Assembly (NCBI GenBank): GCA_019425015.1 | Contig: JAHYYJ010000006.1 | Location: 1-64,000, forward strand | DNA from: Collinsella sp. | GTDB lineage: Bacteria > Actinomycetota > Coriobacteriia > Coriobacteriales > Coriobacteriaceae | DNA length: 64,000 bases | Direction: 5' to 3' | Part shown: positions 1-8,880 of the stretch, piece by piece | How the letters are laid out: each line of letters starts with the position of its first letter | Position numbering within the stretch: position 1 is the first letter of the stretch | Made by a program: the position numbers and the translations under genes | Notes under the pieces: model-generated | Seen by the model: the letters and a program-made list of their open reading frames with translations, nothing else | Told to the model about the DNA's origin: nothing | Database searches by the model: none

Positions 1-139
1 GGCGGGGCCATTGTGGCTCTTGACAGCGGATTGGGTCATATGAGCGAAAACCCGCTAGAGCGGCATCCTCTTGACAACCAAAGAAATGCCGGTGTTTTGG
101 CAACGACAGCGAGCGGGTCGCATTTGAGACAAGGTGACG
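1..139. other. Intergenic, no gene seen
   Basis: I see no convincing coding frame here. A short inverted repeat near 50-66 (CCGCT...AGCGG followed by TTTT on the minus strand) could be a weak minus-strand terminator. Two TTGACA-like hexamers (about 20-25 and 72-77, plus strand) have no well-spaced -10 box. Confidence 0.4.
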
Positions 140-175
140 TGAAACGAAAGGGCGCTGACCTTCTGGTCGCGCCCT
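140..175 (-). terminator. Rho-independent terminator downstream of queA
   Basis: On the minus strand GGGCGC-GACC pairs with GGTC-a-GCGCCC around an AGAA loop and is followed by TTTCGTTT. It lies about 80 nt after the queA stop. Confidence 0.7.
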
Positions 176-223
176 TGAAGTTGAACGTCAGATTGTCCAA
201 ATGCGGCCCGCGCAGCGTCGGCC

Positions 224-252
224 GGTTACGGCGTTTGGAAAACGCCGTAACC
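224..252. repeat. Perfect 13-bp hairpin touching the queA stop codon
   Basis: GGTTACGGCGTTT (224-236) is followed after 3 nt by its exact reverse complement (240-252). The stem meets the first base of the queA stop codon. No T-tract follows on either strand, so it is either an RNA-end stabiliser or an imperfect terminator. Confidence 0.6.
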
Positions 253-1469
253 TACAAAATGAGCATGGCGTCGCCAAAGCTGAAGAAGCGGTAGCGCTCC
301 TCGATGGCGGCGGCGTAGGCATCCATGATCTGGTCGCGGGTGGCAAGCGCGCTTACGAGCATCATGAGCGTGGAGCGCGGCACGTGGAAGTTCGTGATCA
401 GCGCGTCGACCACGTGATAGGTCGAGCCGGGCATGAGGTAGAGCTGCGTCGTGGCGTTCTCGCGCACCACGATGTCACCGCGGCCGAGCGTGTCGGCGCC
501 GTCCTCGAGGCCTTCAAAATAGCGCGCCGTCACAGCCGGATCGGACACCGGAGCATCGGCGTCAAACGCGCTCTCGAGCGAGCGCACCGCCGTGGTACCG
601 ACAGCAATCACACGATGGCCCTCGGCCTTCGCCTTATGCACGGCGTCGACAACCTCCTGCGACACGTGGTAGCGCTCGGTGTGCATCACATGCTGCGTGG
701 GATCGTCCTCCTCCACCAGACGGAAGGTATCGATGCCCACCTCGAGTTCGACGGCGGCAAACTTGGCACCCTTGGCCTCGATGGCAGCCATAAGCTCGGG
801 CGTAAAGTGCAGACCCGCCGTGGGAGCGGCAGCCGAGTGCTCTTCCTTCATGGCGTAGACGGTCTGGTACTTCTCGGGGTCGCCCTCGTAATCGGTAATG
901 TAGGGCGGCAGCGGCACGTGGCCGGCAGCATGGATGGCCTCGTCGAGCGTGCAAGGGTCGCCGGCGGCATTGCAACCGGCCGGCTCAAAGCGCACCAGAC
1001 GGCCACCGCGGCTATCGGTGACAAAGTCGATGACCTCGGCCGTCAGCACCACGGGAGCCCCCTCGGGCGCATGGGCGCCACCGGCGCGATACTCAATCTG
1101 AGCACCGGGCTTCAGGCGCTTGCCCGGCTTGACCAGGCACTCCCACACATGGCCGAGCGGATCCACATCCTCACGGCGCTTGAGCAGCAGCGTCTCGACC
1201 ACGCCACCCGAGCCGGCCTTGCGACCGATCAGGCGGGCCGGCATCACGCGCGTCTGGTTGATGACGAGCACATCGCCCGGCTCGATATAGTCGATGATGT
1301 CGCGGAAGATGCGGTGCTCAACGGTACCGCCGTGCTCCAGCGGCTTCCCCGCCTGGGAGCCTTTGCGATCCACCACCAGCAGGCGGCAGGAGTCGCGCGG
1401 CTCGGCAGGAGCCTGGGCGATCAGTTCCTCAGGAAGGTTGTAGTCAAAATCATCGGTACGCATAGACAC
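252..1469 (-). CDS. queA: S-adenosylmethionine:tRNA ribosyltransferase-isomerase
   Basis: QueA transfers and isomerises the ribosyl part of S-adenosylmethionine onto 7-aminomethyl-7-deazaguanine in tRNA to give epoxyqueuosine. The N-terminus (DFDYNLPEELIAQAPAEPRD) is the family signature, and PTAGLHFT plus NFHVPRSTLMMLVSA are also present. At 405 aa it is slightly longer than typical enzymes (about 340-360 aa), with inserts in the middle. The start is a GTG 8 nt after AAGGAG; the alternative ATG lies two codons later. queH, for the next step, lies just upstream on the same strand. Confidence 0.95.
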   Translation of the reverse strand: MSMRTDDFDYNLPEELIAQAPAEPRDSCRLLVVDRKGSQAGKPLEHGGTVEHRIFRDIIDYIEPGDVLVINQTRVMPARLIGRKAGSGGVVETLLLKRREDVDPLGHVWECLVKPGKRLKPGAQIEYRAGGAHAPEGAPVVLTAEVIDFVTDSRGGRLVRFEPAGCNAAGDPCTLDEAIHAAGHVPLPPYITDYEGDPEKYQTVYAMKEEHSAAAPTAGLHFTPELMAAIEAKGAKFAAVELEVGIDTFRLVEEDDPTQHVMHTERYHVSQEVVDAVHKAKAEGHRVIAVGTTAVRSLESAFDADAPVSDPAVTARYFEGLEDGADTLGRGDIVVRENATTQLYLMPGSTYHVVDALITNFHVPRSTLMMLVSALATRDQIMDAYAAAIEERYRFFSFGDAMLIL

Positions 1470-1533
1470 GTCGGATACTCCTTATATAGCTAAAGTCCGC
1501 TCTACATCCTAGCAGGCTGCCAGCTCAAAAGAA

Positions 1534-2109
1534 CTACTTTTTGGACGCTTTGCGCTCGTCGCGGATGCGAGCGCGGTCCATGGCCGCCTCGACGGCCGAG
1601 AATCGGCAGCCGCAGTAATTCTGCCGATACATGCCCAGCTCACGCGAACGACGCGTGGCCTCGGGATAATACGGGCGAAAATCGCGAATCACCGGGGTGA
1701 GACCGCGGGCGACAGCCAGACGCTCCAAAACATCATTGCAGGTATCGAACAGCTGATACGGCGAGACGGCGAGCGTCGTGCCCACAAACTCAAACCCGCG
1801 CTCCTGGGCCACGCGGCACGCCTCGGCCAAGCGCAGGGCATAGCACGCGCGACAGCGACGGGGTCGATCGGCGCCCAGCGGGGCCACGCCGGCCTCCCAG
1901 CGCTCGCGGTCCTCCCCCGCTTCGATGAGCTCGATGTCGCCATCGGCACACCACCGGCGTAGCTCGTCCAAGCGGCGCTGCCATTCATCGCGCGGCTGAA
2001 TATTGGGGTTGGTCCAGCAAATCGTGGGTTCAAACCCCTCTTCGCGCAGCAAGCGAACCGGCTCAAGTGAGCACGGCGCACAGCAAGCGTGCAACAACAA
2101 CGGCCTCAT
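1534..2109 (-). CDS. queH: Epoxyqueuosine reductase QueH
   Basis: This 191-aa DUF208/QueH-family protein reduces epoxyqueuosine in tRNA to queuosine. It is the non-orthologous replacement of the cobalamin-dependent QueG. Cysteine clusters expected to hold the Fe-S cluster and redox centre are visible: HACCAPCS at the N-terminus, CRACYALRLAEA in the middle and YCGCRF near the C-terminus. I start at ATG 2109, 6 nt after GTGAGGAG; the ATG at 2115 abuts the ribosome binding site. The upstream zincin gene ends 10 bp away, so the two are probably co-transcribed, and queA follows 64 bp later. Confidence 0.92.
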   Translation of the reverse strand: MRPLLLHACCAPCSLEPVRLLREEGFEPTICWTNPNIQPRDEWQRRLDELRRWCADGDIELIEAGEDRERWEAGVAPLGADRPRRCRACYALRLAEACRVAQERGFEFVGTTLAVSPYQLFDTCNDVLERLAVARGLTPVIRDFRPYYPEATRRSRELGMYRQNYCGCRFSAVEAAMDRARIRDERKASKK

Positions 2110-2119
2110 CAACATCTCC

Positions 2120-2686
2120 TCACCCGAAAAAGCGCACGCCAAAGGACGTATCCTCGCAGGCGACAATGCGGCGGTCGCGCAGGATGGTCCGCACGTAATA
2201 CCAATCGCCCACGCAGCCCGACAAGTGCAGACCAGCCGCCAGGTAGCACAGCAGCGGATAGCCCGAGAACGCAAACCCCAGGGCAAACGCCACCGTCAAA
2301 ACAACCGTCGGCGCCAGGCAAACCGCCATGTACCGCCGACGCGAATACACGACGCCCTCGGCGCAGGCATAGATCATCGCCGTCTCACGATTCGCGCCAA
2401 AGGTCACATGCGCGCCCGCAGGCGCCAGCAGCTTAAAAAACACCGCATGCACCAGCTCGTGCACGGCAAACGACGCTGCAGAAACCGCAGCCACACCGAC
2501 CATCCAGCCCACGACGGTGGTCCAGCCGCCCGCCTCAGCCGCGTCCAAGTCCGCAGGCCCGCCCAACAGCATAAACACCGGCACCAGGCACACGGCAAAC
2601 ACCGCGATCACGGCCATCCCCCACACGAAGCAAGCGTGCAGAAAAACCTCGTCCTCAAACGCATGTATGTTGGAAATCTCATTCAT
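2120..2686 (-). CDS. DUF3267-like membrane zincin (putative metalloprotease)
   Basis: A 188-aa integral membrane protein. It has hydrophobic segments near residues 15-45, 60-75, 120-140 and 145-160, with a zinc-metallopeptidase motif HELVH (about residues 77-81) in a helix. This matches the DUF3267 family of putative membrane zincins, whose substrates are unknown. The next gene, queH, starts 10 bp downstream, so co-transcription is likely, but a functional link to queuosine is not implied. Confidence 0.6.
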   Translation of the reverse strand: MNEISNIHAFEDEVFLHACFVWGMAVIAVFAVCLVPVFMLLGGPADLDAAEAGGWTTVVGWMVGVAAVSAASFAVHELVHAVFFKLLAPAGAHVTFGANRETAMIYACAEGVVYSRRRYMAVCLAPTVVLTVAFALGFAFSGYPLLCYLAAGLHLSGCVGDWYYVRTILRDRRIVACEDTSFGVRFFG

Positions 2687-2724
2687 AGCATCTTAGGATA
2701 GCGCCCCTGCCACGCACCCGCCCG

Positions 2725-2738
2725 CATGTGCGATAATG
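2725..2738 (+). promoter_or_regulatory. Candidate extended -10 promoter for the MetRS-like gene
   Basis: TGCGATAAT at about 2729-2737 fits an extended -10 (TGnGATAAT) about 80 nt before the start codon, in the gap between two divergent genes. No clear -35 box is present. Confidence 0.35.
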
Positions 2739-2819
2739 TCGAACGATATGCACGAATTGACCACCGCGCCGCCGAACCCCGTGCCCGGCCGCGCTCTTAC
2801 CTATATGCGAAGGAGTCCC

Positions 2820-4970
2820 ATGGCATCCAAATACTCCATGAACGACCGTCCCAGCTGGCCGCGCCGCGCCATCGTTACCGCCGGCGAGCCCTACGGCAAC
2901 AAGGGTCTGCACTTTGGCCACGTCGGCGGCGTCTTTGTCCCGGCCGACTTCTTCGCCCGCTTCCTGCGCGACCGCCTGGGCCGCGAAAACGTCATCTTCA
3001 CCTCGGGCACCGACTGCTACGGTTCGCCCATCATGGAGAGCTACCGCAAGCTCAAGGAGAACGAGGGCTACGACAAGTCCATCGGCGAGTATGTCGAGTC
3101 CAATCACTCCCGCCAGGCCGCGACCCTCAACAACTACAACATCAGCTGCGACATCTACGGCGGCTCGGGCCTTGAGCCGGCGGCCCAGATCCACAACGAG
3201 GTGACTGCCGAGATTATCGAGCGCCTGCACGAGCAGGGCACCATCTCCAAGCGCTCCACGCTGCAGTTCTACGATGCCAAGGCCGGCACGTTCCTCAACG
3301 GCCGCCAGGTCATCGGCCGCTGCCCCATCCAGGGCTGCAAGTCCGAGAAGGCTTATGCCGACGAGTGCGATCTGGGCCACCAGTTTGAGCCCGAGGAGCT
3401 CATCGCGCCCAAGAGCCAGCTCACCGGCGAGGTGCCCGAGCTGCGCCCGGTCGACAATCTCTACTTTGACCTGCCGGCCTACCTCGACTTTATGAAGACC
3501 TACACCGCCAAGCTCGCCCAGAACCCGCAGGTTCGCTCCGTGGTCTCCAAGACCATGGAGGAGTGGCTGCTGCCGGCTCAGCTCTACATCCAGAACAAGT
3601 TCCGCGAGGCCTTCGATGCCGTCGAGGACCAGCTCCCCGAGCACACCGTGCTGGAGCCCGAGGGCAACAAGAGCAGCTTTACCGTCACCTTCCCCAGCTG
3701 GAAGGAGCGCGACGACGCCCACGCGGTGCTCGCCAACGGTGGCGTGCGCTTCCGCAGCGGCAAGGCACTCGTGCCCTTCCGCATCACCGGCAACATCGAC
3801 TGGGGCGTTCCGGTGCCCGAGGTCGATGGCGTCTCCGACGTCACCTGCTGGTGCTGGCCCGAGAGCCTGTGGGCGCCCATCAGCTATACGCGTACCGTGC
3901 TCGCGCGCGATGCCAAGGCCGCCGGCGTGACCGAGGGCGTCGCCGCCCAGGATGCCGCCCTCATGGGCGAGCCCGCCGCCGACTCCACGCAGGTGCCCGC
4001 ACCCACCTACCAGCACAGCTCGCTCGACTGGCGCGACTGGTGGTGCTCTGACGACGCTCAGATTTACCAGTTCATCGGTCAGGACAACATCTATTTCTAC
4101 TGCATCGCGCAGACCGCCATGTGGGAGGCCCTGGGCTGGGACCTCACGCAGAGCACCGTCAGCGCCTGCTACCACCTGCTCTACATGGGCAAAAAGGCCA
4201 GCTCGTCCTCGCAGACGCCTCCCCCGCCGGCAGACGACCTGCTCAACCACTACACCTGCGAGCAGATGCGCGCGCACTGGCTGTCGCTCGGCCTATCCGA
4301 AAAGCCGGTGAGCTTTAGCCCCAAGGCATACGACACGCGTGTGACCGGCAAGGACAAGGACGGCAACGAGGTACGCGCCTGCGACGACAAGCGCGTTATC
4401 GACCCGGCCCTTAAGGAGAGCGCGCTGCTGACCGGCGTGTTCAACCGTCTGGCCCGCAGCTGCTTCTACGGCGTCGCCGTCAAGGAAGGCGACGAGAGCC
4501 CCTACCGCAACGGCTGCATCCCCGCCGGTGCCGCTTCTGACACCGTGGTCGAAGCCGCCCAGCAGGCAGCCCTCGCCTTTGAGCAGGCCATGTACAAGTT
4601 CGAGACGCACCGCGCGCTTGCCGTGTGCGACGACTACCTGCGCGCCGCCAACAAGCGCTGGAGCGACGCTTCCAAGGCCGCCAACAAGCTCGAAGGCAAG
4701 CCAGCAAACGCCGCGATGACGCAGGCCCTCGTCGACGCCTTTACCGAGCTGCGCGTGGCGACCGTCCTGATGCACGGTATTGTGCCGGCCGGCTGCGAGC
4801 TCATCTGCGAGTACTTTGACTTCGACCCGGTCGCTTTCTTTAGCTGGGATAACATCTTTGCCTCCACGGACGAGTTCGTGGAGATCCTGGGCGAGAAGCC
4901 CGGCGAGCACCGCGTGAAGCCGCTGCCCCCGCGCTTCGACTTCTTTAGCAAGCACGAGAGCCAGTACTAA
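2820..4970 (+). CDS. Divergent methionyl-tRNA synthetase-like class I tRNA ligase
   Basis: A 716-aa class I aminoacyl-tRNA synthetase of the MetRS type. GLHFGH replaces the HIGH box, TSGTDCYGSPIM corresponds to the MetRS substrate loop, and CPIQGC...CDLGHQFEPEELIAPKS is the connective-peptide zinc knuckle. QFIGQDNIYFY matches the MetRS FIGKDIxYFH segment. Where canonical enzymes carry KMSKS this one has GKKASSSS followed by a proline run, so the ATP-activating lysine loop is altered. A helical C-terminal anticodon-binding region follows. The start is ATG 2820, with GAAGGAG 4 nt upstream. It could be the only MetRS of this organism or a specialised paralogue; the window cannot decide. Confidence 0.8.
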   Translation: MASKYSMNDRPSWPRRAIVTAGEPYGNKGLHFGHVGGVFVPADFFARFLRDRLGRENVIFTSGTDCYGSPIMESYRKLKENEGYDKSIGEYVESNHSRQAATLNNYNISCDIYGGSGLEPAAQIHNEVTAEIIERLHEQGTISKRSTLQFYDAKAGTFLNGRQVIGRCPIQGCKSEKAYADECDLGHQFEPEELIAPKSQLTGEVPELRPVDNLYFDLPAYLDFMKTYTAKLAQNPQVRSVVSKTMEEWLLPAQLYIQNKFREAFDAVEDQLPEHTVLEPEGNKSSFTVTFPSWKERDDAHAVLANGGVRFRSGKALVPFRITGNIDWGVPVPEVDGVSDVTCWCWPESLWAPISYTRTVLARDAKAAGVTEGVAAQDAALMGEPAADSTQVPAPTYQHSSLDWRDWWCSDDAQIYQFIGQDNIYFYCIAQTAMWEALGWDLTQSTVSACYHLLYMGKKASSSSQTPPPPADDLLNHYTCEQMRAHWLSLGLSEKPVSFSPKAYDTRVTGKDKDGNEVRACDDKRVIDPALKESALLTGVFNRLARSCFYGVAVKEGDESPYRNGCIPAGAASDTVVEAAQQAALAFEQAMYKFETHRALAVCDDYLRAANKRWSDASKAANKLEGKPANAAMTQALVDAFTELRVATVLMHGIVPAGCELICEYFDFDPVAFFSWDNIFASTDEFVEILGEKPGEHRVKPLPPRFDFFSKHESQY

Positions 4971-5006
4971 ACACTCGACATGTAATGGAATGGGAAGGAA
5001 AGACGG

Positions 5007-6110
5007 ATGTCCAAGCCGCGTCGTCGTAAGCAGAAAAAGCAGGTCAAGGCCGAGCTCAAGCTCAGGCAGTTTGCCGCCACCGAGCTTTCCGACCAGCTTG
5101 CCGCCCAACCCTCCGCCGCCGACCTGCCGCGCTTTATGGTCGACACGGTCGCCGGCGCCTATGCGCCCGCCGATGCCGAGCTTATGATCGAGGGCTTCGG
5201 CGCCGCGGCCACACGCCCGGTCACGCTGCGCGCCAACACGCTCAAGGCAACCGCCGAGGACATCGCCGCGGCGCTCGATGCCGCCGGCATCGCCCACCGC
5301 CCCGTCGCATGGTACCCGGACGCTTCCATCCTGCCCGAGGCCCAGGTTTCCGACCTGTGGGACCTCGACATCTACCGCGACGGCAAGATCTACTTGCAAA
5401 GTCTGTCGTCCATGATGCCGCCGTTGGTCTTGGGCGCCCAGGCCGGCGAGGACATCCTGGACATGTGCGCGGCCCCCGGCGGCAAGACGACGCAGATCGC
5501 CGCCCTCACCCAGGGCCAGGCATACCTCACCGCCTGCGAGATGAGCATTCCCCGCGCCGAGAAGCTCGAAGCCAACCTCCACCGCCAAGGCGCAAAAAAC
5601 GTGCCCGTCATGCGCATCGACGCACGCGAGCTCGACGAGTTCTTCCGCTTTGACCGTATCCTGCTCGACGCTCCCTGCACCGGCACGGGCACAGTCGTCA
5701 GCGGCAACGAGAAGAGCCTGCGCGGCCTCACCGAGCAGTTGCTGAGCAGGTGCGCCCGCTCGCAGCGAGCACTTCTGGACCGCGCCATGGGAGCCCTCAA
5801 ACCGGGCGGCACGCTCGTCTATTCGACTTGTTCGATCTTGCCGCAGGAAAACGAGGACGCCCTGCAAGAGGCCCTCGACAAGCACATGGACTGCGAGCTT
5901 ATCCCCCTCGATGGCACGCCGAGCGAAAGTGAGGCACGCCGCGCCCAGGAAGCTGGTGAGGAGCCGCGCATCGAGTCCAACGCCCTGACCGAAGCCATTG
6001 CCGCGGGTCAGGTATCGGCCATCGCCAACGGCCTGCCCGGCACGCTCACCATTCCGCCCAGCCGCGACTTTGAGGGCTTCTACATTGCCCTGATCCGAAA
6101 ACGCAGTTAG
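5007..6110 (+). CDS. NOL1/NOP2/Sun-family rRNA cytosine-C5 methyltransferase
   Basis: A 367-aa SAM-dependent RNA m5C methyltransferase of the RsmB/RsmF/NSUN group. It has the SAM-binding motif DMCAAPGGKTTQIAAL (about residues 152-167), the catalytic motif DAPCTGTG and the second cysteine in YSTCSILPQENE. An N-terminal NSUN-type recognition region contains LRANTLK. The lysine/arginine-rich first 20 residues could contact RNA. It starts 36 bp after the synthetase gene on the same strand and is probably co-transcribed. The exact rRNA position modified cannot be told from sequence. Confidence 0.88.
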   Translation: MSKPRRRKQKKQVKAELKLRQFAATELSDQLAAQPSAADLPRFMVDTVAGAYAPADAELMIEGFGAAATRPVTLRANTLKATAEDIAAALDAAGIAHRPVAWYPDASILPEAQVSDLWDLDIYRDGKIYLQSLSSMMPPLVLGAQAGEDILDMCAAPGGKTTQIAALTQGQAYLTACEMSIPRAEKLEANLHRQGAKNVPVMRIDARELDEFFRFDRILLDAPCTGTGTVVSGNEKSLRGLTEQLLSRCARSQRALLDRAMGALKPGGTLVYSTCSILPQENEDALQEALDKHMDCELIPLDGTPSESEARRAQEAGEEPRIESNALTEAIAAGQVSAIANGLPGTLTIPPSRDFEGFYIALIRKRS

Positions 6111-6134
6111 CGCACGGATCCAAAACTCAACAAG

Positions 6135-6305
6135 CTATCTCCGTGCGCGTTTGCCCTGCTGGTCGCGATGCTGTTTAAGCATCGTGCGCTCCTTGCGTTC
6201 GGCCCTTTTGCCCTTAATGGCCGTGACCACAAAGTAGATGACCGCGGCGGCAACAATTGCGCCCACACACAGGCCAATCGAGCCAAACATTGCTGTCAAT
6301 TCCAT
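6135..6305 (-). CDS. Small single-pass membrane protein (56 aa)
   Basis: An open frame of 56 codons on the minus strand beginning MELTAMFGSIGLC. It has one hydrophobic helix (about residues 6-30) and a strongly basic tail (KGKRAERKERTMLKQ). GAGAGGTGAC lies 5-10 nt before the ATG. The pattern (short outside, one helix, basic inside) resembles small membrane proteins of unknown function. It converges with the rRNA methyltransferase gene. No family recognised. Confidence 0.6.
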   Translation of the reverse strand: MELTAMFGSIGLCVGAIVAAAVIYFVVTAIKGKRAERKERTMLKQHRDQQGKRARR

Positions 6306-6496
6306 ACCGCGTCACCTCTCTTTTAAACGGGACTTTCAAGATAGCACCTCGATCCCCGCCACCACAGCTCCTTCACGTTCGCCGGCCCTTCGGTCTAACG
6401 AATTGCGTGGCGGGGAAAAATCAACTCGTCAAACGATTTAGCATTCGCAATTCCGGCTGCATCGCGCCGGCCGTCATCGCATAGAATCGAGCTTCC

Positions 6497-7588
6497 ATGG
6501 ATACCCTCAACGATCTAAATGAGCGCGTCGACGCCTTCGTCGGCACCAGCTCCTTCGACACGCCTGCCGCGGCAAACGACCAAGCCCCCATCGATGTGCC
6601 CGCCGAGGTTCACGAGGACATCGTCGCCTCGGTCGATTTCTCCGAGGTCGAGCTCGCAGACGAGTTCACCGAGCCCCAGGTAGCCGTGACCCCCAACGGA
6701 CTGCTCCCCATGGAGCCGCTGCCCATCGACGGGCGTTTGCGCAAGGCGGCCCTTCGCATGCCTGACGAGATTGAGGAGGCCAGCGGCTTCACGCTCTTTG
6801 GCCGCCGCATCAAGTCGCTCATTTACACCACCGATGTCGCGGTTATCCGCAACTCCAACGCCGATGCCGTCTTTGCGGTCTACCCTTTCACGCCGCAGCC
6901 CGCCATTACGCAAGCGCTGCTGACCGTCGCCGAGTGCCCGGTCTTTGTAGGTGTGGGCGGTGGCACCACCACTGGTAAGCGCTCCGTGCAGATGGCAGCC
7001 GTCTCCGAGATGCAGGGCGCGGCGGGATGCGTGGTCAACTCCCCCGCCACCGCCGAGATGGTCGAGCACATCACCAACATCGCCGACATCCCCGTCATCG
7101 CTACGGTCGTTCGCTGCGACGACGATGCCCACGCCAAGGTGCGCGCTGGAGCCAAGATTCTCAACATCGCCGCTGGCAAGAACACGCCCCAGGTCCTACG
7201 CGAGCTGCGCAAGCACTATCCCAACCTGCCGCTCATCGCGCCGGGCGGCAAGACGCCAGAGAGCATCCGTGAAACCATCGCCGCCGGCGCCAACGCCATC
7301 ATCTGGACGCCGCCTTCGGCCCAGCAGCTACAGACCGACATGATGCAGCGTTATCGCAAGATGAAGGAAGACGCCACACCTGTCATCTCGCACGACGATG
7401 TGCCCATTATCGACCAGGTCTCCGCCGCCGAGGTCAGCCAGGTCGAGAACATGAATCCCGACGTGCCGATTCCCGACGAAGTCATCGAGCGCGTCGCTTC
7501 GATCCACGAGCGCGTCGAGGAGCATCGCGCCAACCGCGGCCTCAAGCCGTCACTGCACGGCTTCTTCTTCCGCGGAAAGAAACGCTAA
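6497..7588 (+). CDS. TIM-barrel-like protein of unknown function
   Basis: A 363-aa protein with an acidic, probably disordered first 80 residues. A domain with alternating strand-helix units and glycine-rich loops follows (CPVFVGVGGGTTTGKRS; AKILNIAAGKNT; PLIAPGGKTPESIRETIAAGANAIIWTPPS). The last part resembles the phosphate-binding strands of KDPG-aldolase-type and related TIM barrels. The C-terminus is basic (FFFRGKKR). I recall related coriobacterial proteins being labelled only hydrolase; no catalytic residue can be assigned. The ribosome binding site before ATG 6497 is weak. Confidence 0.55.
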   Translation: MDTLNDLNERVDAFVGTSSFDTPAAANDQAPIDVPAEVHEDIVASVDFSEVELADEFTEPQVAVTPNGLLPMEPLPIDGRLRKAALRMPDEIEEASGFTLFGRRIKSLIYTTDVAVIRNSNADAVFAVYPFTPQPAITQALLTVAECPVFVGVGGGTTTGKRSVQMAAVSEMQGAAGCVVNSPATAEMVEHITNIADIPVIATVVRCDDDAHAKVRAGAKILNIAAGKNTPQVLRELRKHYPNLPLIAPGGKTPESIRETIAAGANAIIWTPPSAQQLQTDMMQRYRKMKEDATPVISHDDVPIIDQVSAAEVSQVENMNPDVPIPDEVIERVASIHERVEEHRANRGLKPSLHGFFFRGKKR

Positions 7589-7600
7589 CCCCAACAGCAA

Positions 7601-7638
7601 GGCCCGCCCCACAAACGTGAGGCGGGCCGTTTTCGTTT
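7601..7638 (+). terminator. Rho-independent terminator between convergent genes
   Basis: GGCCCGCC (7601-7608) pairs with GGCGGGCC (7621-7628), followed by GTTTTCGTTT. It closes the preceding plus-strand gene. Confidence 0.8.
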
Positions 7639-7669
7639 GAGCAATCATGCAGCGATGTGATGGGGCAAA

Positions 7670-8560
7670 TTAATCCACGCGTTTGTCGCCCATAAAGAAG
7701 AGCGCCACCGTGCCAGGTCCGGTATGCGAGCCAATCAGAGTACCGATGTTATTGATCTCAATCTTGCCTTTAAGCTGCGGAATCTGTTCCTCGATCAGCG
7801 CCGCAACTGCCTCGGCATCCTCGCGGCACGCCGAGTGCGACATGACGCACTTACCCGAATAATCCGCACCGTCCTGCACGTGTGCCATCATGGTCTTAGC
7901 CATCTCGGAAATCGCGCGCTTCTTAGTGCGAATCTTCTCACGTGGCGACAGCCCACCTTCGCAATCGACCGTCATAAGCGGGCAAATCTTAAGCGCCGTG
8001 CCGATGATCGCGCTCGCAGCCGAAATGCGACCGCCGCGCAGGTAGCTCGACAGATCGGTCGAGAAGAACCAGTGGTGCAGGTTGAGCTTGTGCTCCTCGA
8101 TCCAGGCAGCCGTCTCGTCGAGTGAAGCCCCGCTATCGCGCACGTCGGCGGCACATTCCGCCAGCAGGCCAAAGCCCGAAGACGCCGCCAGCGAATCGAT
8201 GACGCGCACCTTGCCGCCCTGGGGATAGCGATCCGCGAGCATCTGCGCCGCAACGCAAGCCGAGCCATACGTACCCGAAATACCCGACGACAACGTCAGG
8301 TGCAGCACGTCTTTACCCTCGGCAACAAGCGGCTCCCAAAACTCCTCGTACTCACCCACGCTCACCTGAGACGTCTTGGGCATGGCGCCTGCGGCAATCT
8401 GGGCAAAAAACTCGTCCGGCGTAATCGACTGATACAGATCGTCCGTATAGACAACATCGTCGATCTCGTAATGAAAACACACGACAGGGATATTGCGCGA
8501 TTCAAAGAACTCCCGAGTTCGATCGGCGGCGGATTCACAGGTCAGGACAAAATCACTCAT
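7670..8560 (-). CDS. DegV family fatty-acid-binding protein
   Basis: A 296-aa DegV/FakB-type protein. These bind a fatty acid between two domains and, as FakB, present it to a FakA kinase for acyl-phosphate formation. The expected motifs are present: an N-terminal CESAAD segment (usually DSxxD), PKTSQVSVGEYEEFW and LTLSSGISGTYGSA. The last four residues before the stop (DKRVD) complete a full-length family member. I start at ATG 8560, 6 nt after AAGGAG; the upstream in-frame ATG overlaps that ribosome binding site. No fakA is visible in the window. Confidence 0.85.
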   Translation of the reverse strand: MSDFVLTCESAADRTREFFESRNIPVVCFHYEIDDVVYTDDLYQSITPDEFFAQIAAGAMPKTSQVSVGEYEEFWEPLVAEGKDVLHLTLSSGISGTYGSACVAAQMLADRYPQGGKVRVIDSLAASSGFGLLAECAADVRDSGASLDETAAWIEEHKLNLHHWFFSTDLSSYLRGGRISAASAIIGTALKICPLMTVDCEGGLSPREKIRTKKRAISEMAKTMMAHVQDGADYSGKCVMSHSACREDAEAVAALIEEQIPQLKGKIEINNIGTLIGSHTGPGTVALFFMGDKRVD

Positions 8561-8880
8561 ATGAGGCTCCTTACTCATTGCTGCGCAAATTATCGCACAG
8601 TGAGCCTACATACGGTACATATGTCCACTATTTACCAAATCGAACCAAAAATAGCGAACATCTTTACCACCATCGTTTCCACCGACCCCACGCATAAATA
8701 TCTGAGAAAACACCCTCTATCGTCTCCACTCAACCGCCATATCTACCTCCACTAAATCGATTTACCAAACCGTTCGGCTAACAATTCGGCCGCCCATCCC
8801 CAATCGAAACAAAAGCGGCGCATACTGATAAACGTTTTACGCTGTTTATCAGTTTTACCAGCCCTATCGGAAGGTGTTTC
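8561..8880. other. Divergent intergenic region, degV / fbp
   Basis: A 320-bp, comparatively AT-rich, non-coding gap with promoters expected in both directions. It holds a perfect 10-bp inverted repeat just before fbp (separate entry) and several ACCAAA runs. I see no small gene. Confidence 0.5.
8824..8853. promoter_or_regulatory. Perfect 10-10-10 inverted repeat before fbp
   Basis: ACTGATAAAC (8824-8833) and GTTTATCAGT (8844-8853) are exact reverse complements separated by 10 bp. It ends 27 bp before the fbp ATG. The geometry suits a dimeric repressor operator or a hairpin in the leader. Confidence 0.5.
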
